Positions 54,210 through 62,670 of a stretch of 64,000 nucleotides of DNA are shown here, piece by piece (the first letter of the stretch is position 1; every line of letters starts with the position of its first letter). Below the pieces are notes generated by a model, which did no database searches, had not been told where the DNA came from, and saw only the letters and a list, made by a program, of their open reading frames with translations. This DNA comes from Nitrospira sp. (lineage in GTDB: Bacteria > Nitrospirota > Nitrospiria > Nitrospirales > Nitrospiraceae), in assembly GCA_018242725.1 (NCBI GenBank), contig JAFEBI010000015.1, forward strand, positions 62,001 through 126,000, in the 5' to 3' direction. The position numbers and the translations under genes were made by a program.

Positions 54210-55409
54210 CTACGCCTCAGTCAATTCCACCGCCATCACCGCCACATCATCAGGGAATTGCTCATGCCCCAACCATCGAACCGCCTCGTTGACCACACCG
54301 GATAAGACTTCCGACAGAGGTTGACGGCCACGCGTACGAACGAGTTGCGCCAAACGCTCTTGCCCCCACAGCTCACCTGTTGCGTCCGGCACTTCGTAGA
54401 GACCGTCGCTCAACACATACAGACGATCACCGGGTTCAACCGAAAGCACGTCGGTGCCGTACACGGTCGATGAATCAAATCCCAAGGGGAGATTCGGTTT
54501 CGCGATCCAACAGACCTCGCCGGATTTACGGTGAAGAAATACTCCGCCATGCCCCGCTGTCGCGTACGAGAGGGTATGAGAGCGAATATCAAGCGTCGCA
54601 AACACGATCGTGAAATAGTGTCCGTTCTCAGTGAGTAGAAAGTGTTTGTTGGCTTCTGTCAGGATCGCCCCGGGATCACTCGACCCGACATGACGAACCA
54701 AGCTCTCTCGGCGAAGAAATGTGGCAAAAGAAGCAGATCGCAAGGCCGGTGAAACGCCGTGACCGGACGCATCAAGCAGATACAGTCCCAATAAATTGTC
54801 GCTCCATGGAACGACGTTAAAGAGATCTCCGCCTAACCCAAGTGATGGCCGATAGACACGAACCATCTCTACACCGGGACCGATGGTCCCCGACACGGGA
54901 AGCAGCGACTCGACATACCTTGCCGCCGACTGCAATTCGCGTTCGAGTGTGTCCTGCTTCCGACGGATCTCTGCCGTCACATCTTCCAGCCGTTTGATCA
55001 GTCTCGCAGCACGTATACTGGCTTGCACTCGAGCCGTAATTTCATACTTACTGGCGGCTTTGCTGAGAAAATCATCCGCCCCGCGCGCCAACCCTTCCGC
55101 GATCTGTTCCGGTTGGTCGTTGCTCGTCATCATCAGAATCTGACTCGACAAGAGTTCAGGGTCTTGACGAACCAGTTCGCAGAACGACGGGCCGTCCATC
55201 CCAGGCATCATCCAATCCAAGATCGTCAAGTCCGGACGCTCACGGCGGAGCATGTCCAACCCGACCTTACCGTCCTCAGCCTGTAGAACCCGATATCCTA
55301 GCCGCTTGAGTCGAGCCGCCAACGCAACACGCGCTGTCGGCTCATCGTCTATGATGAGCACGGTTTGAAACGCTGCTTGAGCGGTGTACTCACTCGAGGT
55401 TGACGGCAT
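54210..55409 (-). CDS. Response regulator with PP2C/SpoIIE phosphatase domain
   Basis: 399 residues. Receiver about residues 17-135 (VLIIDDEPTARVALAARLKRL, acceptor Asp in LTILDWMMPGMDGPSF). A coiled-coil linker (about 140-170) follows, then a SpoIIE/RsbU-type PP2C domain (about 185-399) with the metal-binding acidic residues in GLGGDLFNVVPW and GLYLLDASGHGVSPAL and the C-terminal FPDDVAVMAVEL. Enzymes of this type dephosphorylate a STAS antagonist, and a STAS gene lies directly upstream. It would release the partner switch on phosphorylation of its receiver by the HPt. Confidence 0.92.
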   Translation of the reverse strand: MPSTSSEYTAQAAFQTVLIIDDEPTARVALAARLKRLGYRVLQAEDGKVGLDMLRRERPDLTILDWMMPGMDGPSFCELVRQDPELLSSQILMMTSNDQPEQIAEGLARGADDFLSKAASKYEITARVQASIRAARLIKRLEDVTAEIRRKQDTLERELQSAARYVESLLPVSGTIGPGVEMVRVYRPSLGLGGDLFNVVPWSDNLLGLYLLDASGHGVSPALRSASFATFLRRESLVRHVGSSDPGAILTEANKHFLLTENGHYFTIVFATLDIRSHTLSYATAGHGGVFLHRKSGEVCWIAKPNLPLGFDSSTVYGTDVLSVEPGDRLYVLSDGLYEVPDATGELWGQERLAQLVRTRGRQPLSEVLSGVVNEAVRWLGHEQFPDDVAVMAVELTEA

Positions 55410-55429
55410 TGAGTATCCTGAGTTGGGAT

Positions 55430-55517
55430 GGGGTTTTAGGTTTCAAGTTCCAGATCTTGAAGGCTCTGTGCAAACAGCACGAAACCTGACATAAGAAACT
55501 TGAAACGTAGAATCCCC
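55430..55517. repeat. Imperfect long inverted repeat (GTTTCAAGTT type)
   Basis: The left arm from GGGGTTTTAGGTTTCAAGTT (55430-55449) pairs with the right arm CTTGAAACGTAGAATCCCC (55499-55517) with few mismatches, across a loop of about 45 bases. It fills the gap between the STAS gene and the receiver-PP2C gene. Related motifs are found at 57083-57158, 52893-52930 and elsewhere. Confidence 0.6.
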
Positions 55518-55558
55518 ACACGATGTATGTTGCACGAACAACGTGTCACGCCGTCCGC

Positions 55559-55909
55559 CTACGCCGCTTTCTGCTGTGCAGCCAATGCATCCTGCTCATT
55601 GTCATACACAGGGATCAGCTTCTGAATATTTGCGAGGCTCATGATTTCACGCACATAACTTTGCGGCTTCAACATGCTGACTTTGCCCTGGCTCAGCTTG
55701 AAATTCTGGGACACAAGCGCCAATAGACCAAGTCCCGAGCTATCGACAAAGCGGACTTCAGCCATATTCAGGATCAAATGCCGGCAGCCTTTTTGCCGAA
55801 TCGCCTCCACTGCCGTCTTAAAATGCTCACGATTGGCATAGGTGAGATCTCCGGTTAACTCGAGCACCACGCCATTCAAGACAGAGCGCTCTTTCGTCTG
55901 CATCGCCAT
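55559..55909 (-). CDS. STAS-domain anti-sigma factor antagonist-like protein
   Basis: 116 residues, a single STAS domain (RsbV/SpoIIAA/HsbA-like). The conserved VRFVDSSGLGLLALVSQNF contains the Ser expected to be phosphorylated by an HATPase-type kinase and dephosphorylated by PP2C. It starts with MAMQTKERSVLNGVVLELTGDL and is preceded by AAGGAGGT seven bases upstream, one of the strongest ribosome sites here. It sits between cheB and the receiver-PP2C gene. Its final target, an anti-sigma factor, FlgM-like protein or enzyme, is unknown. Confidence 0.93.
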   Translation of the reverse strand: MAMQTKERSVLNGVVLELTGDLTYANREHFKTAVEAIRQKGCRHLILNMAEVRFVDSSGLGLLALVSQNFKLSQGKVSMLKPQSYVREIMSLANIQKLIPVYDNEQDALAAQQKAA

Positions 55910-55951
55910 ATCAACCTCCTTGATTAAGAACCATCACGATTGCCTTCTGCA

Positions 55952-55987
55952 CGTGAAGCGTCCGAATCCACATCGAGATACGCTTCA
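55952..55987. repeat. Inverted repeat related to the one at 3184-3251
   Basis: CGTGAAGCGT at 55952-55961 and ACGCTTCA at 55980-55987 give an eight-base hairpin stem. Both arms are the same words as in the gap upstream of the malic enzyme, so the pair may be members of a dispersed repeat family. It lies between the cheB and STAS genes. Confidence 0.5.
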
Positions 55988-56007
55988 AGCCTCACACGTC
56001 ACTCTCA

Positions 56008-57078
56008 TCAACGGCTCACATGCGTCAAGATGGCCCCGGCGATATCGCCCAGGGGGAGCACCTTATCCACCGCTCCTGCCTTGATCGCCTCTTTCGGCAT
56101 ACCAAACACGACGCAACTTGCCTCATCTTGCGCGATCGTGAATGCACCCGCCTGTTTCATCGTCAATAATTCCTTTGCACCATCTCCTCCCATCCCGGTC
56201 AGAATCACTCCGACAGCATTGGCGCCGGCATAGCGCGCCACGGAGGCAAACAGGACATCCACCGATGGGCGATGCCGATTGACCGGAGGATCCTGATGGA
56301 TGCGAACGGTATACCGGGCACCGCTCCGTTCCAGCGCCATATGATAGCCGCCGGGAGCGACCAGGGCATGGCCCGGCAACACGCTGTCCCCGTCTTCTGC
56401 CTCCTTGACAGAGATCCGACAGAGCCCATTCATCCTATCAGCCCAGGTCTTCGTAAACCGCTCGGGCATGTGTTGCGTAATCAGAACCGGCGGCGTATTG
56501 GGAGGAAGAACCTCCAGTACATCTTTGACAGCTTCCGTCCCTCCGGTAGAAGAACCGATGGCGATAATCGTATCAGTCGTCTTGATCATGGCCTGCGATC
56601 CGTTGCAACCTGACGCCTGGCTCGGCTGAGGAGAGGCCTTAGAGCAATCCCCGAGTGACGTGCGCTTCAGATTGGCATGGGCGGCTGCCTTGACCTTTGC
56701 GATCAGATCCTGGGCCACCTCATCCATTCCTTCACGAAGGTCTATCTTCGGTTTGGTAATAAAATCTACCGCACCAAGCTCCAGTGCTCGAAGCGTCGTT
56801 TGACAGCCTGCTTCGGTAAGGGAGCTCACCATCACAACCGGCATCGGGTGTCCCCGCATGAGTTTTTCGAGGAATGTGATGCCATCCATCCGCGGCATTT
56901 CAACATCCAGAGTAATCACATCGGGATTCAACGCCTTGATCTTCTCCCGCGCGATATAAGGGTCAGGCGCCGAACCGATGACTTCGATCTCCGGATCCTT
57001 TGCGAGCAACGACGCCAGCACCTGGCGCATCAATGCTGAATCATCTACGTTGAGGACTCGAATCTTCTTCAAGAACAC
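56008..57078 (-). CDS. cheB: Chemotaxis protein-glutamate methylesterase CheB
   Basis: 356 residues. Receiver about residues 6-125 ([19 protein letters not shown], acceptor Asp in [20 protein letters not shown]). A linker precedes the methylesterase domain (about 160-356) with the catalytic Ser in [11 protein letters not shown], His in [12 protein letters not shown] and Asp in [13 protein letters not shown]. It removes methyl groups, and deamidates glutamines, on chemoreceptors. It lies 84 bases after cheD and is the last of the cheR-cheD-cheB group before the STAS gene. Confidence 0.97.
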   Translation of the reverse strand: MFLKKIRVLNVDDSALMRQVLASLLAKDPEIEVIGSAPDPYIAREKIKALNPDVITLDVEMPRMDGITFLEKLMRGHPMPVVMVSSLTEAGCQTTLRALELGAVDFITKPKIDLREGMDEVAQDLIAKVKAAAHANLKRTSLGDCSKASPQPSQASGCNGSQAMIKTTDTIIAIGSSTGGTEAVKDVLEVLPPNTPPVLITQHMPERFTKTWADRMNGLCRISVKEAEDGDSVLPGHALVAPGGYHMALERSGARYTVRIHQDPPVNRHRPSVDVLFASVARYAGANAVGVILTGMGGDGAKELLTMKQAGAFTIAQDEASCVVFGMPKEAIKAGAVDKVLPLGDIAGAILTHVSR

Positions 57079-57082
57079 CCCT

Positions 57083-57158
57083 GCGTTTCAATTTCGTGTT
57101 TCAAGTTTCTCGTTCTCGGACAACTTCACACAAGGACCATGAAACTGGAAACGCGTAG
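57083..57158. repeat. Imperfect inverted repeat (GCGTTTC type)
   Basis: GCGTTTCAATTTCGTG (57083-57098) can pair with CATGAAACTGGAAACGCG (57138-57155) with small bulges. It fills the cheD-cheB gap. The motif GTTTCAAGTTTC inside it (57099-57110) matches the other repeats in this region. Confidence 0.55.
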
Positions 57159-57162
57159 TCAG

Positions 57163-57774
57163 TTAAAAGAGCGTGACATCGTCCTCCACTGGCTTCTCGA
57201 CCGTTTGGATCTTTGTGGCATATTCATTCTCACGCTCAAGAATGGTCCAATTCTTCAACCGCTCGATCTTTTTCAGAAGGACGCGGCCGGAGTCTGTAAA
57301 ATAATAGACTTTGCGCGGACAGACATCTCCCAAATCCGTTTTGACCGCTGCGAGGCCCTCTGTTTTAAGAAAGTTGAGAACCCATTCGGCATTTCGAGCC
57401 CCGACGTCGATATTCCCTTCGTAGATTTTCCCCGCTCCAAACAGCTTCACCTCCAGCCGATTCTTCTTGCCGCCCAACTTCAAGATTTCATTGATCAATG
57501 ATTCCATCGCATAGGAACCGTATCGAGTCGATTCACCCCACGAATCGTTTCTGCCGTCTTTTGGCTTGGGCAACATGAAATGATTCATCCCGCCCACACC
57601 CATGACTGGATCACGGATACAGGCTGAAATACAGGACCCGAGCACGGTATACACAATCATGGGAATGGGACTGACAAAGAATTCCCCGGGTAAGATCGCT
57701 GCGATTTCATAGGGAAACCGGCTATCTCGCATCCGCCGAATATGTGAAAACGCCTTCATATCGCTCGCCACCAT
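57163..57774 (-). CDS. cheD: Chemoreceptor glutamine deamidase CheD
   Basis: 203 residues. Catalytic features of CheD are present: the nucleophile Cys in TVLGSCISACIRD (about 48), the His in GGMNHFMLP and the GARNAEWVLNFL region. CheD deamidates Gln to Glu on chemoreceptors and can bind CheC. It starts four bases after the cheR stop, with AAGGAG upstream. The C-terminal tail (EKPVEDDVTLF) is longer than in short CheD proteins (about 160). No cheC is seen in the window. Confidence 0.95.
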   Translation of the reverse strand: MVASDMKAFSHIRRMRDSRFPYEIAAILPGEFFVSPIPMIVYTVLGSCISACIRDPVMGVGGMNHFMLPKPKDGRNDSWGESTRYGSYAMESLINEILKLGGKKNRLEVKLFGAGKIYEGNIDVGARNAEWVLNFLKTEGLAAVKTDLGDVCPRKVYYFTDSGRVLLKKIERLKNWTILERENEYATKIQTVEKPVEDDVTLF

Positions 57775-57778
57775 ACGA

Positions 57779-58600
57779 CTATCGCTCCTTCCGGTAGATC
57801 GTGGGGCCCATAACCTTAAAGGGATGCTCGACCCACTGCAGGCTCTCGGAATGACCGATGAACAGATGGCCCCCAGGCTTCAGATATCGATAGAACTTGT
57901 TCACGAGCTGCCCCTGCGTGGGGCGATCGAAATAGATCATCACATTCCGACAAAAAATTAGATCCAACGGGCTCTTAATCGGAAATCGGTCATCCATGAG
58001 ATTCACCCGTCGGAATTGGATCATCGATGCCAAATGAGGCTTGACTTTCAACAGACCTTCACGCTCACCACATCCGCGTAAGAAATGCCGTCTGACAACC
58101 TCAGGCGGAACATCGCGCACACGGTCCGCCTCATACAGACCCGCCGATGCTTTCGCCAAGACGCGGGTCGATAGATCAGAAGCCAGAATTTTGAAGTCCC
58201 ACCGTTGAGGATCAGAGACACCGTCGTAGAGCGTCATGGCAATGGTGTAGGGTTCTTCTCCGGTCGAGCACGCAGACGACCAAATACGAATGCACTTTTC
58301 GCGATCTAATTCGGGAACGATGTGCTCACGCAGATAATCGAAATGCTTTGGCTCTCTAAAAAAGTCGGTCTTGTTTGTCGAAACCAGGTCCAACATTCGG
58401 ATGAACTCCTCCTTGGTGCGATCACCCGTGACCCGCTCATAGTATTCCGTGAACGTCGTCAGCCCGAGGTCTCGCAATCGCTTCGACAACCGAGACGCCA
58501 ACAACGTTTGCTTTTGCTCGCCGAGGGAGATGCCGCTTTCGTCATAAATCAGCTTTTGAAAGCGGAGAAACTCATCTGATGAAATGGCATAATCCAGCAT
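57779..58600 (-). CDS. cheR: Chemotaxis protein methyltransferase CheR
   Basis: 273 residues. It methylates glutamates on chemoreceptors using S-adenosylmethionine. The N-terminal helical domain (residues about 1-75) has LDLVSTNKTDFFREPKHF. The SAM-binding domain has IRIWSSACSTGEEPYTIAM, WDFKILASDLSTRVLAKAS and LDLIFCRNVMIYFD, and ends GGHLFIGHSESL. There is no extra TPR domain. It is the first gene of the cheR-cheD-cheB-STAS-PP2C-HPt-HATPase run, with a possible sigma-28 promoter about 60 bases upstream. Confidence 0.97.
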   Translation of the reverse strand: MLDYAISSDEFLRFQKLIYDESGISLGEQKQTLLASRLSKRLRDLGLTTFTEYYERVTGDRTKEEFIRMLDLVSTNKTDFFREPKHFDYLREHIVPELDREKCIRIWSSACSTGEEPYTIAMTLYDGVSDPQRWDFKILASDLSTRVLAKASAGLYEADRVRDVPPEVVRRHFLRGCGEREGLLKVKPHLASMIQFRRVNLMDDRFPIKSPLDLIFCRNVMIYFDRPTQGQLVNKFYRYLKPGGHLFIGHSESLQWVEHPFKVMGPTIYRKER

Positions 58601-58659
58601 CAGCCCACCGAGTGTATAACTCGCCCCAAGCGCTTACCTACTACTGTAAAGTCTTAGCT

Positions 58660-58687
58660 TTATCGGTCGGTTGGTATTGATTCTTGA
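58660..58687 (-). promoter_or_regulatory. Candidate sigma-28 (flagellar-type) promoter for cheR
   Basis: On the minus strand TCAAGAAT (58687-58680) is followed after 12 bases by ACCGATAA (58667-58660). The -10 part matches the GCCGATAA consensus in seven of eight bases; the -35 part matches TAAAGTTT only in part, and the spacer is one base longer than usual. It ends 60 bases before the cheR start. Confidence 0.4.
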
Positions 58688-58836
58688 CAGGAAATGATCG
58701 GAACAGTTTCGCGATGTTAGACCTCGCGTCGACTCAAAATGGTGGTGGTCGTCAAATGAGAGACAGTCTTCTTAATTCCATACCGTCGCCAACAGGCACC
58801 ACCGCAATACATACAAACTGCCAATCCGCAGCTGAT

Positions 58837-59108
58837 CTAAAGCCAGTGCGTGTTCTTCGCCAACCCCCGATACCGCACTTTGGTTCAGCCGAAGATCCGC
58901 TTGATCATCAAGAGCGCATATTCAACCTTTGTTTGAGACAATGTAGGCGCAGCATTCTCTCGGCGCTCACCTGCGGACGCCCGGAGCCTTCGGCCTTGAA
59001 ATAGGTCGGCTCAATCGCTGCCATTAGGTCCGTCCATGGCACCGCGTGGTTCATCTCGTCAAGAGCCCGTTCCCGGCGGGTGAGCTTGCGATACTGTTCG
59101 AACGTCAC
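58837..59108 (-). pseudogene. IS5-type transposase remnant (internally deleted)
   Basis: The N-terminal 60 codons from 59108 read MTFEQYRKLTRRERALDEMN and VPWTDLMAAIEPTYFKAEG, a typical IS5-group beginning. After the frame ends at 58908, another minus-strand frame at 58926-58837 gives IKRIFG, a stop codon, then KVRYRGLAKNTHWL, which is the characteristic IS5 C-terminal end. The central catalytic part is missing and the two parts are out of frame, so this is a dead remnant. No clear terminal inverted repeats were found. It interrupts the space between cheR and the CZB gene. Confidence 0.8.
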
Positions 59109-59248
59109 CTCGTCAAAGGTCTGTGCTGCATGGATCCGCTGCGCGATCCGTCACACATCTCTCGCGAGAGAAGACCTCGGACCTTCCCTAGAGCCCCGTG
59201 TAAAAGCCGAGGAATTATCAAGCCATGTCGATTAGTTTTGGGAACTGC

Positions 59249-59620
59249 CTAAGCAGCCACTTTTTTGAGCCAAATGGACATCGCTGCGGTGAGCTTGGAA
59301 GATATTTTTGTAAACTCACCATCCAACGACATGAGCTGTAGCGCCTCATGTTTTTTCCCGCTCAATGCCAATTCAACGACCTGAGCAGCGACTCGATGGA
59401 ATTGCGCGTGAAGTTTTTTGACTTCTTCATACTGCGCAGAGGTTGTACCCTGCAGATCCAGGGATACGCCGTACAGCCATTTACCAAACGCGCACTGATT
59501 ATCCATGCGAACCGTATCAACGGGTGTGTCCATTTTCCCGTTTTCAATGGCTTGCGTCAGACGCCTTTTCCACATGCCGTGTGCGGCGATTGCTTTGGTG
59601 ATTTCATCTGTATGAGCCAT
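59249..59620 (-). CDS. Stand-alone CZB-domain (chemoreceptor zinc-binding) protein
   Basis: 123 residues, nearly all a CZB domain: a His in KAIAAHGMWKRRLTQAI, the CAFGKWLYG motif with the zinc-ligand Cys (about 43) and the pair of His in VKKLHAQFHRVAAQVVEL. CZB domains bind zinc through Cys and His and sense zinc or oxidants. They are usually attached to the C-terminus of chemoreceptors or diguanylate cyclases. The start has AAAGGAG six bases upstream. It follows the chemoreceptor gene by 158 bases on the same strand, and that chemoreceptor has no CZB of its own. Confidence 0.9.
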   Translation of the reverse strand: MAHTDEITKAIAAHGMWKRRLTQAIENGKMDTPVDTVRMDNQCAFGKWLYGVSLDLQGTTSAQYEEVKKLHAQFHRVAAQVVELALSGKKHEALQLMSLDGEFTKISSKLTAAMSIWLKKVAA

Positions 59621-59778
59621 CGATTACTCCTTTGGGTTCAGTATGAGATATCGTGAACGCGATGCACATAGACATGCGAGAAAAGCAAATAGCGCAACGG
59701 CGACATTGTTCAGCGAAGTCCCTAGCGGTTTCTTCCCCATACGAGCCGACAGCGCAACATGATTATTTGTTCGAGCAC

Positions 59779-62634
59779 TTAAAATTCCTCGAACTCGGAA
59801 TCTTGACCGCGGTCTTTGCGAGGTCCATCCGCCGACTTAAGTGGCGTCGATGCGCCCGCTGTCGCATGTCCAGGGATGCGAGAGACATCTCGTAATCTGG
59901 ATCTCTTCGTTGAGGTCATCCAAGAGTGGCTGTCTTGATGCTTATAGTTGCGGTCGATGGTTTCTGCGACGTAGGTTCTCAGTGAATGAACGGCCGGCAT
60001 GAAAGCCTTTTCCTCTTCAGAGTTCCCAATTTTGAACCCCAAGACGCGATGATAGAGCTCTCTGGTCTGCTCTTGTACCGATTTGGTCGTACTCGCCAAC
60101 TCTTCGACAAGGGTAGTGTTCTGCTGGGTCGTCTGGTCCATCGCCATGATGGCCTTGTTGACCTGATCAATCCCACTTGCCTGTTCCTGCGATGCGGCCG
60201 TGATCTCCGCAATGATGTCACTCACACGCTTCACCGAATGGACGATATCTTCTAGGGTCTTCCCTGATTGATCCACTAACGCACTTCCCTCCGTGACTCG
60301 TTGGATCGATTCATTGATCAAACTCTTGATTTGCTTGGCCGCCATCGCCGAGCGTTGTGCGAGATTTCGAACTTCTGCTGCAACCACGGCAAACCCTCGA
60401 CCATGTTCACCTGCCCGTGCAGCTTCTACTGCCGCATTCAATGCCAACAGATTCGTCTGAAAGGCGATCTCATCGATCACCGTGATGATGTCAGCGATTT
60501 TCTTGCTACTCTTGTTAATTTCCCCCATCGCATCAATGGCCTGATTGGTTACGATACCGCCCTTGTTCGCCGTATCGCGTGCGGCAATTGCCAGCTGATT
60601 CGCCTTCAAGGCATTGTCGGCATTTTGCTTCACCGTGGCGGTCATTTCCTCCATCGACGTGCTCGTCTCTTCCAACGCCCCTGCTTGCTCACTTGTCCTC
60701 CGCGAGAGATCTTCATTCCCGTTGGTGATACCCTCTGCACCTGCCGTCACGCTCTCAACTGCCTCACGAACGCTGACTACCGTTTGAGTCAGGTTATACA
60801 TGCCCTTATTGAGGCTCTGCCTCATCTCTTCGAACTCACCTGCATACTGGCCCTGCATCGTCACCGTCAAATCGCATGATGCGAGCGCCTTCATCACCAG
60901 ACCGACTTCCTTCATCGGGACTGAGATGGCATCCAACAGTCGATTCATATTTCGCGACATCGCGAGATACACACCGTCCAGTTTCTCCAGCTTCATGCGG
61001 TCAGAAAGCCGTCCTTGCGTAGCACCCTGAACCAGAGCATCGATCAGATGCTGAGTCCTGCGCTCCTGCGTCACATCACGCCATTCGACGATATAAGCCA
61101 ATCGCTCCCCTTGGACACTACAGACCGATCGAACCTGATAATCGAACGTCAGAGATCCGAGAGTTACCTCGCCATGTCGAACAGGGTTCGCTTTAAGTTC
61201 AGCGACCAGATGCTTTAAGGTCCCCGGGTCCTTAAAAAGCGAATGGAAGGATTCGCCAAGAATTTTGTCGACGTTGAAACCTGGAATCGCCGCACGCAGT
61301 TCACTCTCTTCTTGCTTGAGAGACTCGCGCGCCGCCTTATTCAGAAAGATCACCTGTTCACTCTCATCCACAATGATAAAATTCGTCCCGGCATATTCCA
61401 GAGCAGACTGCATCCTGGAAACAGTCCGCTCAGCTTGACGCATGTGCGAGACATTGACCCACTCCATCGTGTAACCCAGAAGATCTCCCGTGCTTGACGG
61501 TAAGCTATTTATGGTCACGTCCAGCAACAAGGGACCGATTAGGACATCTTCTCTGACTGGGAGGTACTGTGGATCATCGACGCTCGCTCGCAAAGTCCGG
61601 GAGCACTCCAGAAGCGGCACAATACTGCCCCCGATGAGTCGCACCGGATCGAACGTTGGGGCTCCCAATCTCAACGGAGATGCAAGTTCTGCGAACGTCG
61701 CCTCTGCCCCCTTATTCACGTAGGTGATACAGAGATTCCGGTCACAGATGACGAGGTTGGCTTTGGCGTTATTGAGAGTACTGACCATTTCCTGCTGCTT
61801 GGCGGCAGCCTGTTCCAGCTTGTCCCCCATGTCGTTGAACGCCTTGGCTAGCATGCCCATTTCGTCTCGAGCCATCACCGCAGACCGCGCCTTGAGATTG
61901 CCACCAGCGATCAGCCCAACTGCATGACTCAACGCCTTCAATGGTCGAGTAATACTCACCAAGAGAAGACGAGCACTGAGCACCCCGAGCAGAAGGCAGA
62001 TCCCGAATACCCCAAGTAAAATAGCCTGAGCCTTGGCGATCGTCTCTTCACCGGTCTGTTTGGAATCAGATGCGATCCCGGCCACCGTGCTGAGCAATTG
62101 GTCCAGCGATTCGCCCGCCATATTCATGGTCGGTCCGGCACCATAGAATGAATTCTGAATAGCCGCCTGCCGGAGCCGTTCGGTTTCCTTCGAGTCTCTC
62201 GCCTCCATTGAGGACTTCATGCGATCGATCGTTCGTTTCTCCAGCGAGAAATAATCTTCAATACCTTTTTCCACCGTGACCGATTCTGCTTTTTCATCGT
62301 GGGTACCGGAGGTTCCCTTGGTGTGACCTTTGTATGCAGTCAGATACTGCCGGATATCGGTTTCAAGCTTCGGGAGCTCTGCCTGCATTTCCTGAAAGTC
62401 GTCCTTGCTTTGCACCCCGATGATTTGAATGACTTGATTGCGGTACCGAAGCAGGGCGGTACTCATTTTCGCCAGTTCGGTGCCGGCGACGGCGTTGTCC
62501 TGATACAAGCTTGTGATCGTGTCCGACAATGTCAGGATGGCCCAGCGCGAGACGGAGGCTATGGCCAGCAATCCAGATAAGATGAATGCGAATCCAAGCC
62601 CTAGACGAATTCCCACAGACCAATGTTTCATCAT
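59779..62634 (-). CDS. Methyl-accepting chemotaxis protein with PAS domains
   Basis: 951 residues, a long transmembrane chemoreceptor. TM1 is near residues 9-30 (GIRLGLGFAFILSGLLAIAS). A four-helix-bundle-like periplasmic sensor (about 31-200) follows, then TM2 (AILLGVFGICLLLGVLSA), HAMP (about 228-280, RDEMGMLAKAFNDMG), two PAS-like domains (about 290-400 and 410-535; LVICDRNLCITYVNKGA, FIIVDESEQVIFLNKAA), a second HAMP-like segment and the signalling domain with hairpin tip EIAFQTNLLALNAAVEAARAGE. The C-terminus ends in EFEEF, which fits the x-[HFYW]-x-x-[HFYW] tether pattern for CheR/CheB. Ligand unknown; PAS domains suggest redox or energy sensing. It is preceded by a cytochrome c gene 36 bases upstream. 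Confidence 0.93.
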   Translation of the reverse strand: MMKHWSVGIRLGLGFAFILSGLLAIASVSRWAILTLSDTITSLYQDNAVAGTELAKMSTALLRYRNQVIQIIGVQSKDDFQEMQAELPKLETDIRQYLTAYKGHTKGTSGTHDEKAESVTVEKGIEDYFSLEKRTIDRMKSSMEARDSKETERLRQAAIQNSFYGAGPTMNMAGESLDQLLSTVAGIASDSKQTGEETIAKAQAILLGVFGICLLLGVLSARLLLVSITRPLKALSHAVGLIAGGNLKARSAVMARDEMGMLAKAFNDMGDKLEQAAAKQQEMVSTLNNAKANLVICDRNLCITYVNKGAEATFAELASPLRLGAPTFDPVRLIGGSIVPLLECSRTLRASVDDPQYLPVREDVLIGPLLLDVTINSLPSSTGDLLGYTMEWVNVSHMRQAERTVSRMQSALEYAGTNFIIVDESEQVIFLNKAARESLKQEESELRAAIPGFNVDKILGESFHSLFKDPGTLKHLVAELKANPVRHGEVTLGSLTFDYQVRSVCSVQGERLAYIVEWRDVTQERRTQHLIDALVQGATQGRLSDRMKLEKLDGVYLAMSRNMNRLLDAISVPMKEVGLVMKALASCDLTVTMQGQYAGEFEEMRQSLNKGMYNLTQTVVSVREAVESVTAGAEGITNGNEDLSRRTSEQAGALEETSTSMEEMTATVKQNADNALKANQLAIAARDTANKGGIVTNQAIDAMGEINKSSKKIADIITVIDEIAFQTNLLALNAAVEAARAGEHGRGFAVVAAEVRNLAQRSAMAAKQIKSLINESIQRVTEGSALVDQSGKTLEDIVHSVKRVSDIIAEITAASQEQASGIDQVNKAIMAMDQTTQQNTTLVEELASTTKSVQEQTRELYHRVLGFKIGNSEEEKAFMPAVHSLRTYVAETIDRNYKHQDSHSWMTSTKRSRLRDVSRIPGHATAGASTPLKSADGPRKDRGQDSEFEEF

Positions 62635-62670
62635 AGATTGAGTGCGTGATGGATGTTCAGCTATCTCAGT

